Source of the DNA: an uncultured Porphyromonadaceae bacterium | Lineage (GTDB): Bacteria; Bacteroidota; Bacteroidia; Bacteroidales; Muribaculaceae | NCBI GenBank assembly: GCA_900541865.1 | Contig: UQLO01000012.1 | Location: 1-64,000 of the forward strand | Reading direction: 5' to 3' | Length of the DNA stretch: 64,000 bases | Part shown: piece by piece, positions 41,487 to 49,299 of the stretch | How the letters are laid out: every line of letters begins with the position of its first letter | Position numbering within the stretch: position 1 is the stretch's first letter | Program-made: the position numbers and the translations under genes | The notes under the pieces: model-generated | Told to the model about the DNA's origin: nothing | The model's database searches: none | What the model saw: the letters and a program-made list of their open reading frames with translations, nothing else

Positions 41487-42062
41487 TCAGAAGCTCACTC
41501 CGATTTTCACTGTGGCATAATGGAGGTCGCGGAAATGGTGGGTCATCTCCTCGCCCACCACGGTGCGCCGCTGTCGGAAGGTATAGCCTATTATGAGATG
41601 CGAACTGAATTTCGAGCTGCGCGCAAGGTTGAATCCTGCGCCCGCAAAGGTGTAGACGCCCGTCTGCTGGTGGTTGTGCTCCAGGTAGTTGAGGCTGGCT
41701 CCCACCTTGATGTCGGCGAAGGCTACCGTCGGACGGTCGACGAAGTTGGTGCGCAGCTCGGCGAAGAGCGGAAACGACCGGCACGAATTGCTCACCATGA
41801 TGTCGGCCTCGACGCCTACGCCAAGGAAGTTGATCCACCCTCGGCGCATGCCGAAGCTTATCTCGAAGTCGACGGTGCTCATATCGTTGGTGGTCAGGTC
41901 GATGGAAGCACCGGCGGCCGCGCCCCACGTGAAGGTGGGCCGCAGGGTAGTGTAGCCGCCGTCGTCGACGCCGGCTGCGCGGGAGCCGAAGGCGGGCGTC
42001 AGAGCCAGTGCCAGCACTAATATTCTAAGCAGCGCGGTCAGGGAGTGTGATGAATGTTGCAT
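41487..42062 (-). CDS. Predicted small outer-membrane beta-barrel protein
   Basis: 191 residues: a signal peptide (about 1-30, ALALTPAFGSRA) and 8-10 amphipathic strands ending in LHYATVKIGVSF with a terminal Phe, as in OmpW/OmpA-like barrels. It lies 18 bp after a small TPR gene and follows prmA in the same direction. Function unknown. Confidence 0.7.
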   Translation of the reverse strand: MQHSSHSLTALLRILVLALALTPAFGSRAAGVDDGGYTTLRPTFTWGAAAGASIDLTTNDMSTVDFEISFGMRRGWINFLGVGVEADIMVSNSCRSFPLFAELRTNFVDRPTVAFADIKVGASLNYLEHNHQQTGVYTFAGAGFNLARSSKFSSHLIIGYTFRQRRTVVGEEMTHHFRDLHYATVKIGVSF

Positions 42063-42080
42063 ACTGCGGTTGCGGTGGAT

Positions 42081-42341
42081 TCAGGGGTTGTAAAGATCTT
42101 TGTTGAAGAAGTCCATAATCTCGCGGGCCTGCGCAAGGGCTGTGGCGCCCGGTCCGGCGGGGTCGAGGGCGGCGGCGCGGCCGTAGGCGGCGATGGCTTC
42201 GGCGCGACGGCCCTGTTTCCAGGCGATGCGGCCGCGGAGATAGTGCGCGGTGGCCTCGTCGGCGCTGTCGGCGGCGGCAAGGGCCTCGTCGAGTCGTCCG
42301 GCGGCTATGAGTGCCTCTATTTCCGCTTGCGTGGCTGCCAT
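42081..42341 (-). CDS. Small TPR protein
   Basis: 86 residues, cytosolic, with two TPR-like helix pairs (IEALIAAGRLDEALAAADSA and HYLRGRIAWKQGRRAEAIAAYGRAAALDP) and an ending EIMDFFNKDLYNP. That ending also occurs in small TPR proteins near prmA in other Bacteroidales, so the pairing seems conserved. It lies 3 bp after prmA. Confidence 0.85.
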   Translation of the reverse strand: MAATQAEIEALIAAGRLDEALAAADSADEATAHYLRGRIAWKQGRRAEAIAAYGRAAALDPAGPGATALAQAREIMDFFNKDLYNP

Positions 42342-42344
42342 GGC

Positions 42345-43208
42345 TCAGTTCTTTACGAAGGTCATGCTGCTCCAGCGGTCGAGCTCGTCGACGCTGCGCA
42401 GGCTCAGGCCGGAGGCAGCGGCGGCGGCTTCTACCACTGGGCGATCGTCGACGTAGAAACCGCTGACGGTCAGTCGTGCGCCGGGTTTCATCGCCGCAGC
42501 GTAGCGCGCCATGTCGCCGGTGATTATGTTGCGGTTGATGTTGGCCAGGAAGACGTCGGCGAAAGCGCCGCGGCCGTCGAGGGCGGAGGCGTCGCCGCAG
42601 ACCAGCTCTATGGTGGTGTCGGCCGGCAGGTTGAGCGCTATGTTCTCGGCGGTGTTCTCGGCGGCGAAGGGGTCGATTTCGACCGCCAGCACTTTGCGGG
42701 CGCCGCACATGGCGGCAAGTATGGCCAGGATGCCCGTGCCGGTGCCCATGTCGACGGCCGAAGCGCCGGCAATGTCGCCGCCTTCGAGTATGCTGCGCAT
42801 CATAAGCACCGTGGTGGCGTGGTGACCGGTGCCGAAGGCCATCTTGGGATTGATGAAAATCTTCATCGGAGCGGCCGGAACCTCGGTGTGGAAGGTGCCG
42901 CAGACGACCACGCGGCCGTCGACGACGATAGGCTTGAAATAGTTCTTCTCCCATTCGGCGTTCCAGTCGCGGCCGGCCACGAACTCAACGCTCCGGCTCA
43001 GGGCGATGCCTTCGGGAAGCTCTTCGGCCAGGGGCTCCAGAGCGGCCTCGTCGTATTGAGCCGCAGAAACGTAGGCATCCATAGCCGAGAAGTCGGCCTC
43101 GGGCACAAAGCTCTCGAAGCCGATTTCTCCCAATGCGGCGGCAAGGAGGTCGCTCGCCGTTTCCGACGGGGGAGCGAACTCAAATCGCACTTTATAGTAG
43201 TCGTTCAT
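42345..43208 (-). CDS. prmA: Ribosomal protein L11 methyltransferase
   Basis: SAM-dependent methylase of ribosomal protein L11. The 287 residues have an N-terminal substrate domain, FGTGHHATTVLMM (about 130) and the SAM site VDMGTGTGILAILAA (about 155-169), plus VFLANINRNI. The ATG at 43208 gives MNDYYKVRFEF, which is the family start; an in-frame ATG 27 bp further upstream adds unconserved basic residues. TAACTTTG at 43233-43240 (minus strand) is the likely -7. Confidence 0.93.
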   Translation of the reverse strand: MNDYYKVRFEFAPPSETASDLLAAALGEIGFESFVPEADFSAMDAYVSAAQYDEAALEPLAEELPEGIALSRSVEFVAGRDWNAEWEKNYFKPIVVDGRVVVCGTFHTEVPAAPMKIFINPKMAFGTGHHATTVLMMRSILEGGDIAGASAVDMGTGTGILAILAAMCGARKVLAVEIDPFAAENTAENIALNLPADTTIELVCGDASALDGRGAFADVFLANINRNIITGDMARYAAAMKPGARLTVSGFYVDDRPVVEAAAAASGLSLRSVDELDRWSSMTFVKN

Positions 43209-43256
43209 TCTTCGTTCGGGAATTTTACGCCGCAAAGTTACGCAAAATTTCCCAAA

Positions 43257-44519
43257 CTATTTATAGCGCGCCCACTTGATGATTTCGACCAAAGTAGGTT
43301 TCTTGCCGTACATGAAGATGCCCACGCGGTAGATTTTGGCACACAGCCAAATCAGAAGCATAAACGAGACGTAGAGTACCGCCAGCGAAAGCAGCGTCTG
43401 CCACAGCGGGACCCCGAAAGGCAGCCGCGACATCATTGCCATCGGCGAGGTGAAAGGGATTATGCTGATCCAGAAGGCTACCGTGCTGTTGGGATTGTTC
43501 ATCACGCTCATCGACGCTATGATACCTATTATAACTGGGATGGTGGCCACCGACGATAGCTGGCCGGCGTCCTGTATATTGTCGACGGCCGAGGCTATGG
43601 CGGCATATATTGCAGAATAGAAGAGGTAGCCGCCGATGAAGAACAGAATCATGAACACGAAGAGGTTCAGGAAGTAAGCCGGGTCGGAGAGTTGCGCCAG
43701 AGCTGCCGTGGCCTCGGGGTCGTCGATGGTCTCCACAGAGCCCGACAGAGCCGGAAGAGCCCACATGGAGCAGGCGCCAAGCACAACGGCCCAGATGAGA
43801 ATCTGGGTTATGGCAACCAGCCCCACCCCGACTATCTTGCCCAGCATCAGGGTCTTGGGCTTGACCGACGATACGACCAGCTCAAGCACGCGGTTGTTCT
43901 TCTCCTCGATGATGGAGTTCATGACCATCTGACCGTAGATGAGGATGAACATATACAGCAGCATATCCATCATCAAGGCAATGAAATAGGATGCCGTCGA
44001 CGACGATGCTGTCTCTTCCTCCCGGTCGATTCGTATGGCCGGGTAGTTGCAGTCGACCTTCACTTCGTTCATTATCTGGCGGAGGTTGCCCATATTGTAG
44101 GCGTCCAGGCGCACATCCTCGATGGCGCGGTTGATCTGGCCGGCAATATACGAGTCGGTCATCATCGGGAGCGCGCCTCGGGAGTAGACGGTGATTTCCG
44201 ACTGCGGCCGGTCGATGGCGCCGGGTCCGACCACAACTATGACATCGTTGGTTTCGTCGGCGCGAAGCTCATCGGCCGAGTCGGTGCAGACCACGAAGCT
44301 GACTTCGTCGTTGCTGTGCAGGCGCGGCGCTATGCGGCCCGTCTGGTCGAGCACGGCCACGCGGCTCTTTTCCGGTGTGGTCATCAGCATAATAACCGCC
44401 GGCGCAACCATTACCAAAATCATGAACAGCGGCACCAGGATGGTGCTTATGATAAAGCTTTTGCGCTTTACCCGTTCGAGGTACTCGCGCGTTATTATTA
44501 TTCCGAGTGGTGAGTTCAT
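43257..44519 (-). CDS. ABC-2 type exporter permease (NatB-like)
   Basis: 420 residues. An N-terminal helix (about 22-44) is followed by a large extracytoplasmic domain (about 50-170) and five or more helices in the C-terminal half, as in NatB sodium-export permeases. It begins MNSPLGIIITREYLERVKRKSF. It pairs with the ATPase gene just 4 bp upstream. Substrate is uncertain: Na+ export is known for NatAB, but similar permeases export drugs or lipids. Confidence 0.85.
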   Translation of the reverse strand: MNSPLGIIITREYLERVKRKSFIISTILVPLFMILVMVAPAVIMLMTTPEKSRVAVLDQTGRIAPRLHSNDEVSFVVCTDSADELRADETNDVIVVVGPGAIDRPQSEITVYSRGALPMMTDSYIAGQINRAIEDVRLDAYNMGNLRQIMNEVKVDCNYPAIRIDREEETASSSTASYFIALMMDMLLYMFILIYGQMVMNSIIEEKNNRVLELVVSSVKPKTLMLGKIVGVGLVAITQILIWAVVLGACSMWALPALSGSVETIDDPEATAALAQLSDPAYFLNLFVFMILFFIGGYLFYSAIYAAIASAVDNIQDAGQLSSVATIPVIIGIIASMSVMNNPNSTVAFWISIIPFTSPMAMMSRLPFGVPLWQTLLSLAVLYVSFMLLIWLCAKIYRVGIFMYGKKPTLVEIIKWARYK

Positions 44520-44523
44520 AGGT

Positions 44524-45480
44524 TCAGTCGGCTTGGGTTGTGGGTTCGTTCTGGCTGTTGTAGGTATTGACTGCGGAGACAAAAATCTCGTCCATCGAGG
44601 GGAGCACACGGCGGAAGGCAGCTATGTCGACGGCTTCGTTGGCGGCCGCAAGCATGGGCCTGAGCGCATCTTTGCCGGTCAACACCGCAGTGGCCGTAGC
44701 ATTGCCGTCCTTGTCGAGCGCTCCGAGGGAAACACTGGCCGCAAAGGGTTCCAGCGCGGCCGTAAGCCGCGAGGGGTCGCCGACGAAGGCAAGCTCATAG
44801 CGGTTGTCGGCGAAGTGCTCGCGGATGTCGCGCACAGAGCCCGACAGGATGTTGCGGCTGCGGTTGATGAGGCTGATTTCGTCGCACAGCTCTTCGACGC
44901 TGGCCATATTGTGGGTGGAGAATATCACGGTGGCACCTTTGTCGCGCAACTCGAGGATTTCTCGCTTGAGCACGGCGGCGTTGATGGGGTCGAAGCCCGA
45001 GAAGGGCTCGTCGAAGATGAGCAACTCCGGCTCGTGGAGCACCGTGACGATGAACTGCACCTTCTGTGCCATGCCTTTGGAGAGCTCCTCGACCTTTTTG
45101 TCCCACCACTGGGCGATGTCGAGCTTCTCAAACCACATCTTGAGCCTCGCCGTGGCGTCGGCCTTGCTCAGGCCCTTTAGGCGGGCAAAGAAAATGGCCT
45201 GCTCGCCGACCTTCATCTTCTTATATAGCCCGCGTTCCTCGGGCAGGTAACCAATTAGGGGTACGTCGGCGGCAGTCAGTGTGTGGCCGTTGATGGTCAC
45301 CGTGCCGGAGTCGGGCGCCGTGATGTGGTTGATGATGCGGATAAGGGTAGTCTTGCCGGCTCCGTTGGGGCCAAGCAGCCCGTAGACCTTGCCGCGGGGA
45401 ACGGCAATCGACACGTCGTCGAGGGCCACGTGCTTGACGAAGGCCTTGTTTATATGCGATGCTGTCAGTATATTGTCCAT
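44524..45480 (-). CDS. ABC transporter ATP-binding protein (NatA-like)
   Basis: 318 residues: Walker A GPNGAGKT at residues 37-44, a variant signature LSKGMAQKV (about 136) instead of LSGGQ, Walker B LLIFDEPFSG (about 155) and H-loop FSTHNM. A C-terminal extension of about 90 residues (FVGDPSRLTAALEPF) is typical of NatA/DrrA-like ATPases. It acts with the following permease. Confidence 0.92.
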   Translation of the reverse strand: MDNILTASHINKAFVKHVALDDVSIAVPRGKVYGLLGPNGAGKTTLIRIINHITAPDSGTVTINGHTLTAADVPLIGYLPEERGLYKKMKVGEQAIFFARLKGLSKADATARLKMWFEKLDIAQWWDKKVEELSKGMAQKVQFIVTVLHEPELLIFDEPFSGFDPINAAVLKREILELRDKGATVIFSTHNMASVEELCDEISLINRSRNILSGSVRDIREHFADNRYELAFVGDPSRLTAALEPFAASVSLGALDKDGNATATAVLTGKDALRPMLAAANEAVDIAAFRRVLPSMDEIFVSAVNTYNSQNEPTTQAD

Positions 45481-45553
45481 GCAGTGTGGAGTTGTGTTTC
45501 TTTAATAGACGCGCCTTTTGCCGATTTATTACGCCCTTTCGAAAAAAAATCAC

Positions 45554-45561
45554 TACCTTTG
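45554..45561 (+). promoter_or_regulatory. -7 element, probable holA promoter
   Basis: TACCTTTG with no convincing -33. The leader to holA is about 60 nt and contains a short GC-rich inverted repeat. Confidence 0.5.
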
Positions 45562-45629
45562 AGGGCCTGAAAGCGCGGGCACGCTGGCCCGACCGCTCCG
45601 ACAAACCTATTTAACAACCCGATTTATTC

Positions 45630-46676
45630 ATGGCAAGCGCCGCAACTTCTTCAGCACCTACCTTCGAAGGCATTCGAAGTCAACTCAAGGCCAAGCAGTA
45701 TGCCCCGGTCTACATTCTCCACGGCGAGGAGGCATACTTTGTCGACGAACTGCTGAAGTCGTTCGAAGCCATCCTCCCGCCTGAAGACCGCGAGTTCAAC
45801 CTCTACGTGCTCCACGGGCTCGACATCGACAACCCCGGTGAGCTGATGGATCTGTGCCACCGCATGCCCATGATGGCCGACCGCCAGGTTGTGATTGTCA
45901 AAGACGCCCAGGCTCTGGGCGCCGTTAACCTCGGGCGCTTGGCTCCATACCTCACCGACCCCGTCGCTTCCACAATACTCGTGCTGGCCGCCCGGGGTGT
46001 AAAACTCACCGGAAAGGAGTTCACCTCCGCGGCCAAGAAAGGAAACGCCGTTATCTTCGAAAGCCGTAAGGTAACAGACTACAACGCACCCGCCTTCATA
46101 GGCAGCTATCTGCGCAACAAAGGCCTCTCGGCCGACCAAAAAAGCCTCGAAATGCTCCGCGACTTCGTCGGCACCGACCTCAGCCGACTCTTCAACGAAG
46201 TCGACAAGCTCGCCACCCTCCTGCCATCAGGGGCTAAAGTGACCCCCGAAGTTGTAGAGCAAAATATCGGCATCAGCCGTGAATACAACAGCTTTGAGCT
46301 GGTCGACGCTATCGCCTCACGCGACGCCGCTAAGTGCTTCCGCATACTGGCTTACTTCCGGGCTAACCCCAAAGCGGCTCCCCTGGTAATGGTGACGGCT
46401 TCGGTGTTCGGCTTCTTCGCCGACCTTCTGTCTGCTTTCTATGCCGACGACAGCTCTGACCACGGCCTGATGGAAGCCACCGGCATACGCTATCCCATGG
46501 GAATCAAGCGTCTGCGACTCGGAATGAGCAAATACAACGCCGTCAGAACAGTCGAAATAATCTCCGCCATCCGACAATACGACGCCATGAACAAAGGAAC
46601 CGGTTCTCGACAGTCCGACCAGCAACTATTCTACGACCTCGTGTACCATATCCTCACAGCCCCGGGGAAACTCTGA
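45630..46676 (+). CDS. holA: DNA polymerase III delta subunit
   Basis: Clamp-loader subunit that opens the beta sliding clamp. The 348 residues match the family. Features: YILHGEEAYFVDELLKSFE (about 29-48), VVIVKDAQAL (about 88-97), LRNKGLSADQKSLEML, LSRLFNEVDKLAT and the C-terminal SVFGFFADLLSAF helical region. It is alone on the plus strand, facing the convergent AbiE pair. Confidence 0.94.
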   Translation: MASAATSSAPTFEGIRSQLKAKQYAPVYILHGEEAYFVDELLKSFEAILPPEDREFNLYVLHGLDIDNPGELMDLCHRMPMMADRQVVIVKDAQALGAVNLGRLAPYLTDPVASTILVLAARGVKLTGKEFTSAAKKGNAVIFESRKVTDYNAPAFIGSYLRNKGLSADQKSLEMLRDFVGTDLSRLFNEVDKLATLLPSGAKVTPEVVEQNIGISREYNSFELVDAIASRDAAKCFRILAYFRANPKAAPLVMVTASVFGFFADLLSAFYADDSSDHGLMEATGIRYPMGIKRLRLGMSKYNAVRTVEIISAIRQYDAMNKGTGSRQSDQQLFYDLVYHILTAPGKL

Positions 46677-46695
46677 CCCGGCCGACAACCGGATA

Positions 46696-47706
46696 TTAAA
46701 ACTGAACGTTCCTGAATAGGTCCTGCAATAGTCCTATTTTCAAAATCAAGTCATCATAGGGCATCCGGTCGCCGTAGATCATAGACTTTTGCATTGAATC
46801 GTAGTCTTTGCGCCACTCGGATTCAAATTCTTTTGGCGGAATGAGGACTATACGTTGCCGCGCATCCGGAGTGTAATCGACTCCTCTGATTGAAGTGAAT
46901 ACTTCCCGATGATGTCGGATGTTTTCCCATAGCTCCCGGTCGCGGACTGCCGACAATATTTCTTGGTGGGCCATAAGCCGCTCCAGATCGTATAGGTGTC
47001 GGGATTTTCTATTGGCCCTCATGCCCATTTCAGTTGTGAAAAGTTCATGAAGTAGAAATGCCTTTTCCAGAAATGTCTTCTGCGGGACCGCGCATATGAT
47101 TTCATTGTCAGCGACAGAGGTCTCTATCTCGCTGTTTTCTGAAATCATGGACTTGACGGTGGATTCTGATGTCGGTTCAAAAAGTGAGCGCGCTCCGACT
47201 TCAAGCAGTACCTCCGGGCGAAGATAGCCATCGCCGTCATCGAATACTGATTTGTAGGCAATGTGGATTTTTCGTGGTTCAGGGTACGTACTGTCGCCCT
47301 CCCCGTCAGGTTCGGGGATAACGTCGCAATACATGTCGAGACCGAAGTTTCGCAACGAGGCGCCAAGATCGGACGCAAGTTTGTCTTTTACGAACAAGGA
47401 AGACTCTTTCCTCAACCTCTTCAGTTGTTTTTTAGTCAAATCGCCCTCCAATCCGAACATAGACCGGTCTATTGCGAGGTCTATGTCTTCCGAGAATCGG
47501 TGAATCAGTTTCCACACTTTACTCAGGGAGGAACCTCCCTTGAACACGAATCTGTCAGCGTATGGAAGCCCGAACACAATCTGCAGCAAGGATGTCACCC
47601 ACATATCCTTTTCGATGGCCCGAGGATCCGAAATGCCGACTCTTAGGGCAACCTGCTCGTAAATGGTCTTTCGCTGGGCGTCAGTTCGTTTAAGGAAGTT
47701 CTGCAT
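46696..47706 (-). CDS. AbiEii/AbiGii-type nucleotidyltransferase toxin
   Basis: 336 residues of the AbiEii family: VFKGGSSLSK (about 53-62) and the metal-binding FSEDIDLAI (about 70-78) are the nucleotidyltransferase signature. Toxins of type IV-like AbiE modules block growth, giving phage abortive infection or plasmid stability. It overlaps the antitoxin-like gene by 17 bp and is read after it. It is more AT-rich than neighbours, suggesting transfer. Confidence 0.92.
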   Translation of the reverse strand: MQNFLKRTDAQRKTIYEQVALRVGISDPRAIEKDMWVTSLLQIVFGLPYADRFVFKGGSSLSKVWKLIHRFSEDIDLAIDRSMFGLEGDLTKKQLKRLRKESSLFVKDKLASDLGASLRNFGLDMYCDVIPEPDGEGDSTYPEPRKIHIAYKSVFDDGDGYLRPEVLLEVGARSLFEPTSESTVKSMISENSEIETSVADNEIICAVPQKTFLEKAFLLHELFTTEMGMRANRKSRHLYDLERLMAHQEILSAVRDRELWENIRHHREVFTSIRGVDYTPDARQRIVLIPPKEFESEWRKDYDSMQKSMIYGDRMPYDDLILKIGLLQDLFRNVQF

Positions 47707-48304
47707 AAATTCGTTTTATTAAAGACCTTATCCATTCCGGCATAAGCGGATAATCTTCGGCAAACAGACTCTGTGGAATTTGTGCGAGGAGGAACCGGAT
47801 GCGTTTTCGCTGTTCGTCCGACAAATTGCCCTTGCCTATTTCCTGCAATGCGAATGTCAGCATCGCAGGCATCTTGTTTTTGAATGCAAGCCGCTTGGGA
47901 ACGACTCTGAGAAAAGTGATGCCCCTGCCGTTGTATATTTTGATATTTCTAGGTGCCCCGTCGGTGTAATATACGGCATTCATCGGAACCTGAGTGGACA
48001 AACCAAGGCGGTTTAGAGCATAATCTCCGGTGGGCATAATCCTAGATTTATCGCGCCTGGCGATTGCCTCGGCTATTTCCTCAAGAGAAGGATATATGAC
48101 GCCAAGACCCAAATCAGTGTCGATTTGAGGACGGCAGTATATGCCTCTCGACAGCCTGATTATTTTATCGGCATCGGCAAGCCTCTCCAAAGCCTTGTTG
48201 ACGGCAATGCCCCCATATAGGTGCGAGAAGTCCGATGCAAAAAATATTGCACCCTTCTTCCTCCGTTTTATGGAATTATATACCTTGACCTCAATACTTT
48301 CCAT
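47690..48304 (-). CDS. AbiEi-type antitoxin (DUF6088-like)
   Basis: 204 residues: an N-terminal winged-helix (VYNSIKRRKKGAIFFASDFSHL, ALERLADADKIIRLSRGIYCRP) followed by a C-terminal domain with RIMPTGDYALNRLGLSTQVP. This is the typical layout of the DUF6088/AbiEi transcriptional repressor that neutralises an AbiEii toxin. It begins the two-gene unit with a good promoter. Confidence 0.88.
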   Translation of the reverse strand: MESIEVKVYNSIKRRKKGAIFFASDFSHLYGGIAVNKALERLADADKIIRLSRGIYCRPQIDTDLGLGVIYPSLEEIAEAIARRDKSRIMPTGDYALNRLGLSTQVPMNAVYYTDGAPRNIKIYNGRGITFLRVVPKRLAFKNKMPAMLTFALQEIGKGNLSDEQRKRIRFLLAQIPQSLFAEDYPLMPEWIRSLIKRIYAELP

Positions 48305-48362
48305 CTTATATAATAATAGCGAACGGTGGCGTACGGCGGTGGGCTCAGCTCGAATTTTGTCG

Positions 48363-48394
48363 CAAATTTAGTATATTTTTACGACAAAACCAAA
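48363..48394 (-). promoter_or_regulatory. Promoter of the AbiE-type module
   Basis: On the minus strand TTTG (48391-48394) and TAAATTTG (48363-48370) are exactly 20 bp apart, giving a leader of about 50 nt. Confidence 0.75.
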
Positions 48395-48511
48395 AAATGT
48401 TCGACGGCGTGGCAAGATTCCCGAACAGGCGGAAAAGAGGGAAAAAGAGGGAAAAACTAAATAAAACAACAAAAAAAGAGGCCGACAGGCACAACATTCA
48501 AAAAAAATCAC

Positions 48512-48519
48512 TAACTTTG
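48512..48519 (+). promoter_or_regulatory. -7 element of the tRNA-Ser gene
   Basis: TAACTTTG ends 16 bp before the tRNA. The -33 is not obvious. Confidence 0.6.
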
Positions 48520-48535
48520 CACCGCAAAAGACCAA

Positions 48536-48622
48536 GGAAAGATGCCGGAGTGGTCGATCGGGGCGGTCTCGAAAACCGTTGTGCCCTTGCGGGCACCCAG
48601 GGTTCGAATCCCTGTCTTTCCG
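48536..48622 (+). tRNA. tRNA-Ser (CGA)
   Basis: A class-II tRNA of 87 nt: acceptor GGAAAGA/TCTTTCC (48536-48542 and 48615-48621) with G73, anticodon loop CTCGAAA with anticodon CGA, a long variable arm (TGTGCCCTTGCGGGCAC) and a T-arm with GGTTCGAATCC. The CCA end is not encoded. It reads UCG codons. Confidence 0.95.
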
Positions 48623-48623
48623 C

Positions 48624-48651
48624 AAAAAGCAGCCGACAAGGCTGCTTTTTT
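48624..48651 (+). terminator. tRNA-Ser terminator
   Basis: AAAAAGCAGCC (48624-48634) pairs with GGCTGCTTTTTT (48640-48651) around a 5-nt loop, just after the tRNA. Confidence 0.9.
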
Positions 48652-48807
48652 GCGTAAAGACGGGGATGAGAACCCGGGTTCGTCATCGCGAAGCGCTTTC
48701 GGAGCGCAGCGGAGAGTCTTTGCCTACGCAGAGCAGCGTTATCGACGAAGTCGCTTTGCCCCTATGAAAATACACAATCGCCCTCTCTCTCCGATTTCGA
48801 TAATGAG

Positions 48808-48884
48808 TTTTATTTGGTATGATTAATCAAATTGCCACTATGGTAAATTTTATTTGGTATGGCAAATAAAATTCATTACCTTTG
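48808..48884 (+). promoter_or_regulatory. Promoter and repeat operator of the ATPase remnant
   Basis: TTTG (48853-48856) and TACCTTTG (48877-48884) are exactly 20 bp apart. The -33 lies within the inverted repeat TTTTATTTG / CAAATAAAA (48848-48871), and TTTTATTTGGTATG is directly repeated at 48808-48821 and 48848-48861. This suggests control by a regulator once linked to the lost gene. The rest of 48652-48807 holds nothing recognised. Confidence 0.6.
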
Positions 48885-48888
48885 ACAT

Positions 48889-48987
48889 ATGGAAATCATT
48901 TCGCGAGAGATATACATTGACCATATCCTCAGGTTCTTTAACACCCATATGCCATTAAGGACTTTTCTGCTTACCGATTCGTTTTAG
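48889..48987 (+). pseudogene. N-terminal remnant of an AAA/DUF4143-type ATPase
   Basis: A 32-codon frame (MEIISREIYIDHILRFFNTH then stop) directly after a perfect promoter. The start resembles Bacteroidetes AAA ATPases with a DUF4143 tail (MEII-R--Y---I--F). The Walker A part expected next is lost, so it is a truncated gene. Confidence 0.55.
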
Positions 48988-49009
48988 TCAAAAATAATGA
49001 ATTCATGTT

Positions 49010-49081
49010 ATGGGAAATCTCGTTGCCAATAATATTAGAAAATTTCGTGAATCGTTTAGATTGACTTATCGGAGTTTTTGA
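49010..49081 (+). pseudogene. Possible remnant of an XRE-type HTH gene
   Basis: A 23-codon frame, MGNLVANNIRKFRESFRLT..., resembles the first helices of XRE-family regulators (IG-NIRKLRE--GLT) before a stop. Very short; could be chance. From here to the promoter at 49222 nothing further is recognised. Confidence 0.3.
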
Positions 49082-49221
49082 AATCAAATACTGCATTTTA
49101 TCGGAGTTGGCGGTAAGTCTACCCTCTGCCGTAATCCATATATTGCCCTTGATTATACGGCGCAGCCTCCTTTGGCGGCGGTCGTTTGCGTGAGATTTTT
49201 TTGTTGGGGTGTTGGGAAATG

Positions 49222-49251
49222 TTGGAAAATGAAAAATTTTTGTTAACTTTG
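49222..49251 (+). promoter_or_regulatory. Promoter of the 1518-aa secreted protein
   Basis: TTG at 49222-49224 and TAACTTTG at 49244-49251 are 19 bp apart; the leader is about 40 nt and AT-rich. Confidence 0.7.
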
Positions 49252-49299
49252 GGCGGAAATTTAAGAACAGATTTTTAACACACCCCAAAACCAATCCCT

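Noticed and set aside
39598..41520. 640-residue frame opposite the TPR lipoprotein
   Set aside because: Antisense shadow; lacks signals and family similarity.
48971..49294. 107-residue minus-strand frame upstream of the 1518-aa gene
   Set aside because: AT-rich intergenic DNA, no family, and it covers the promoter of the plus-strand gene.
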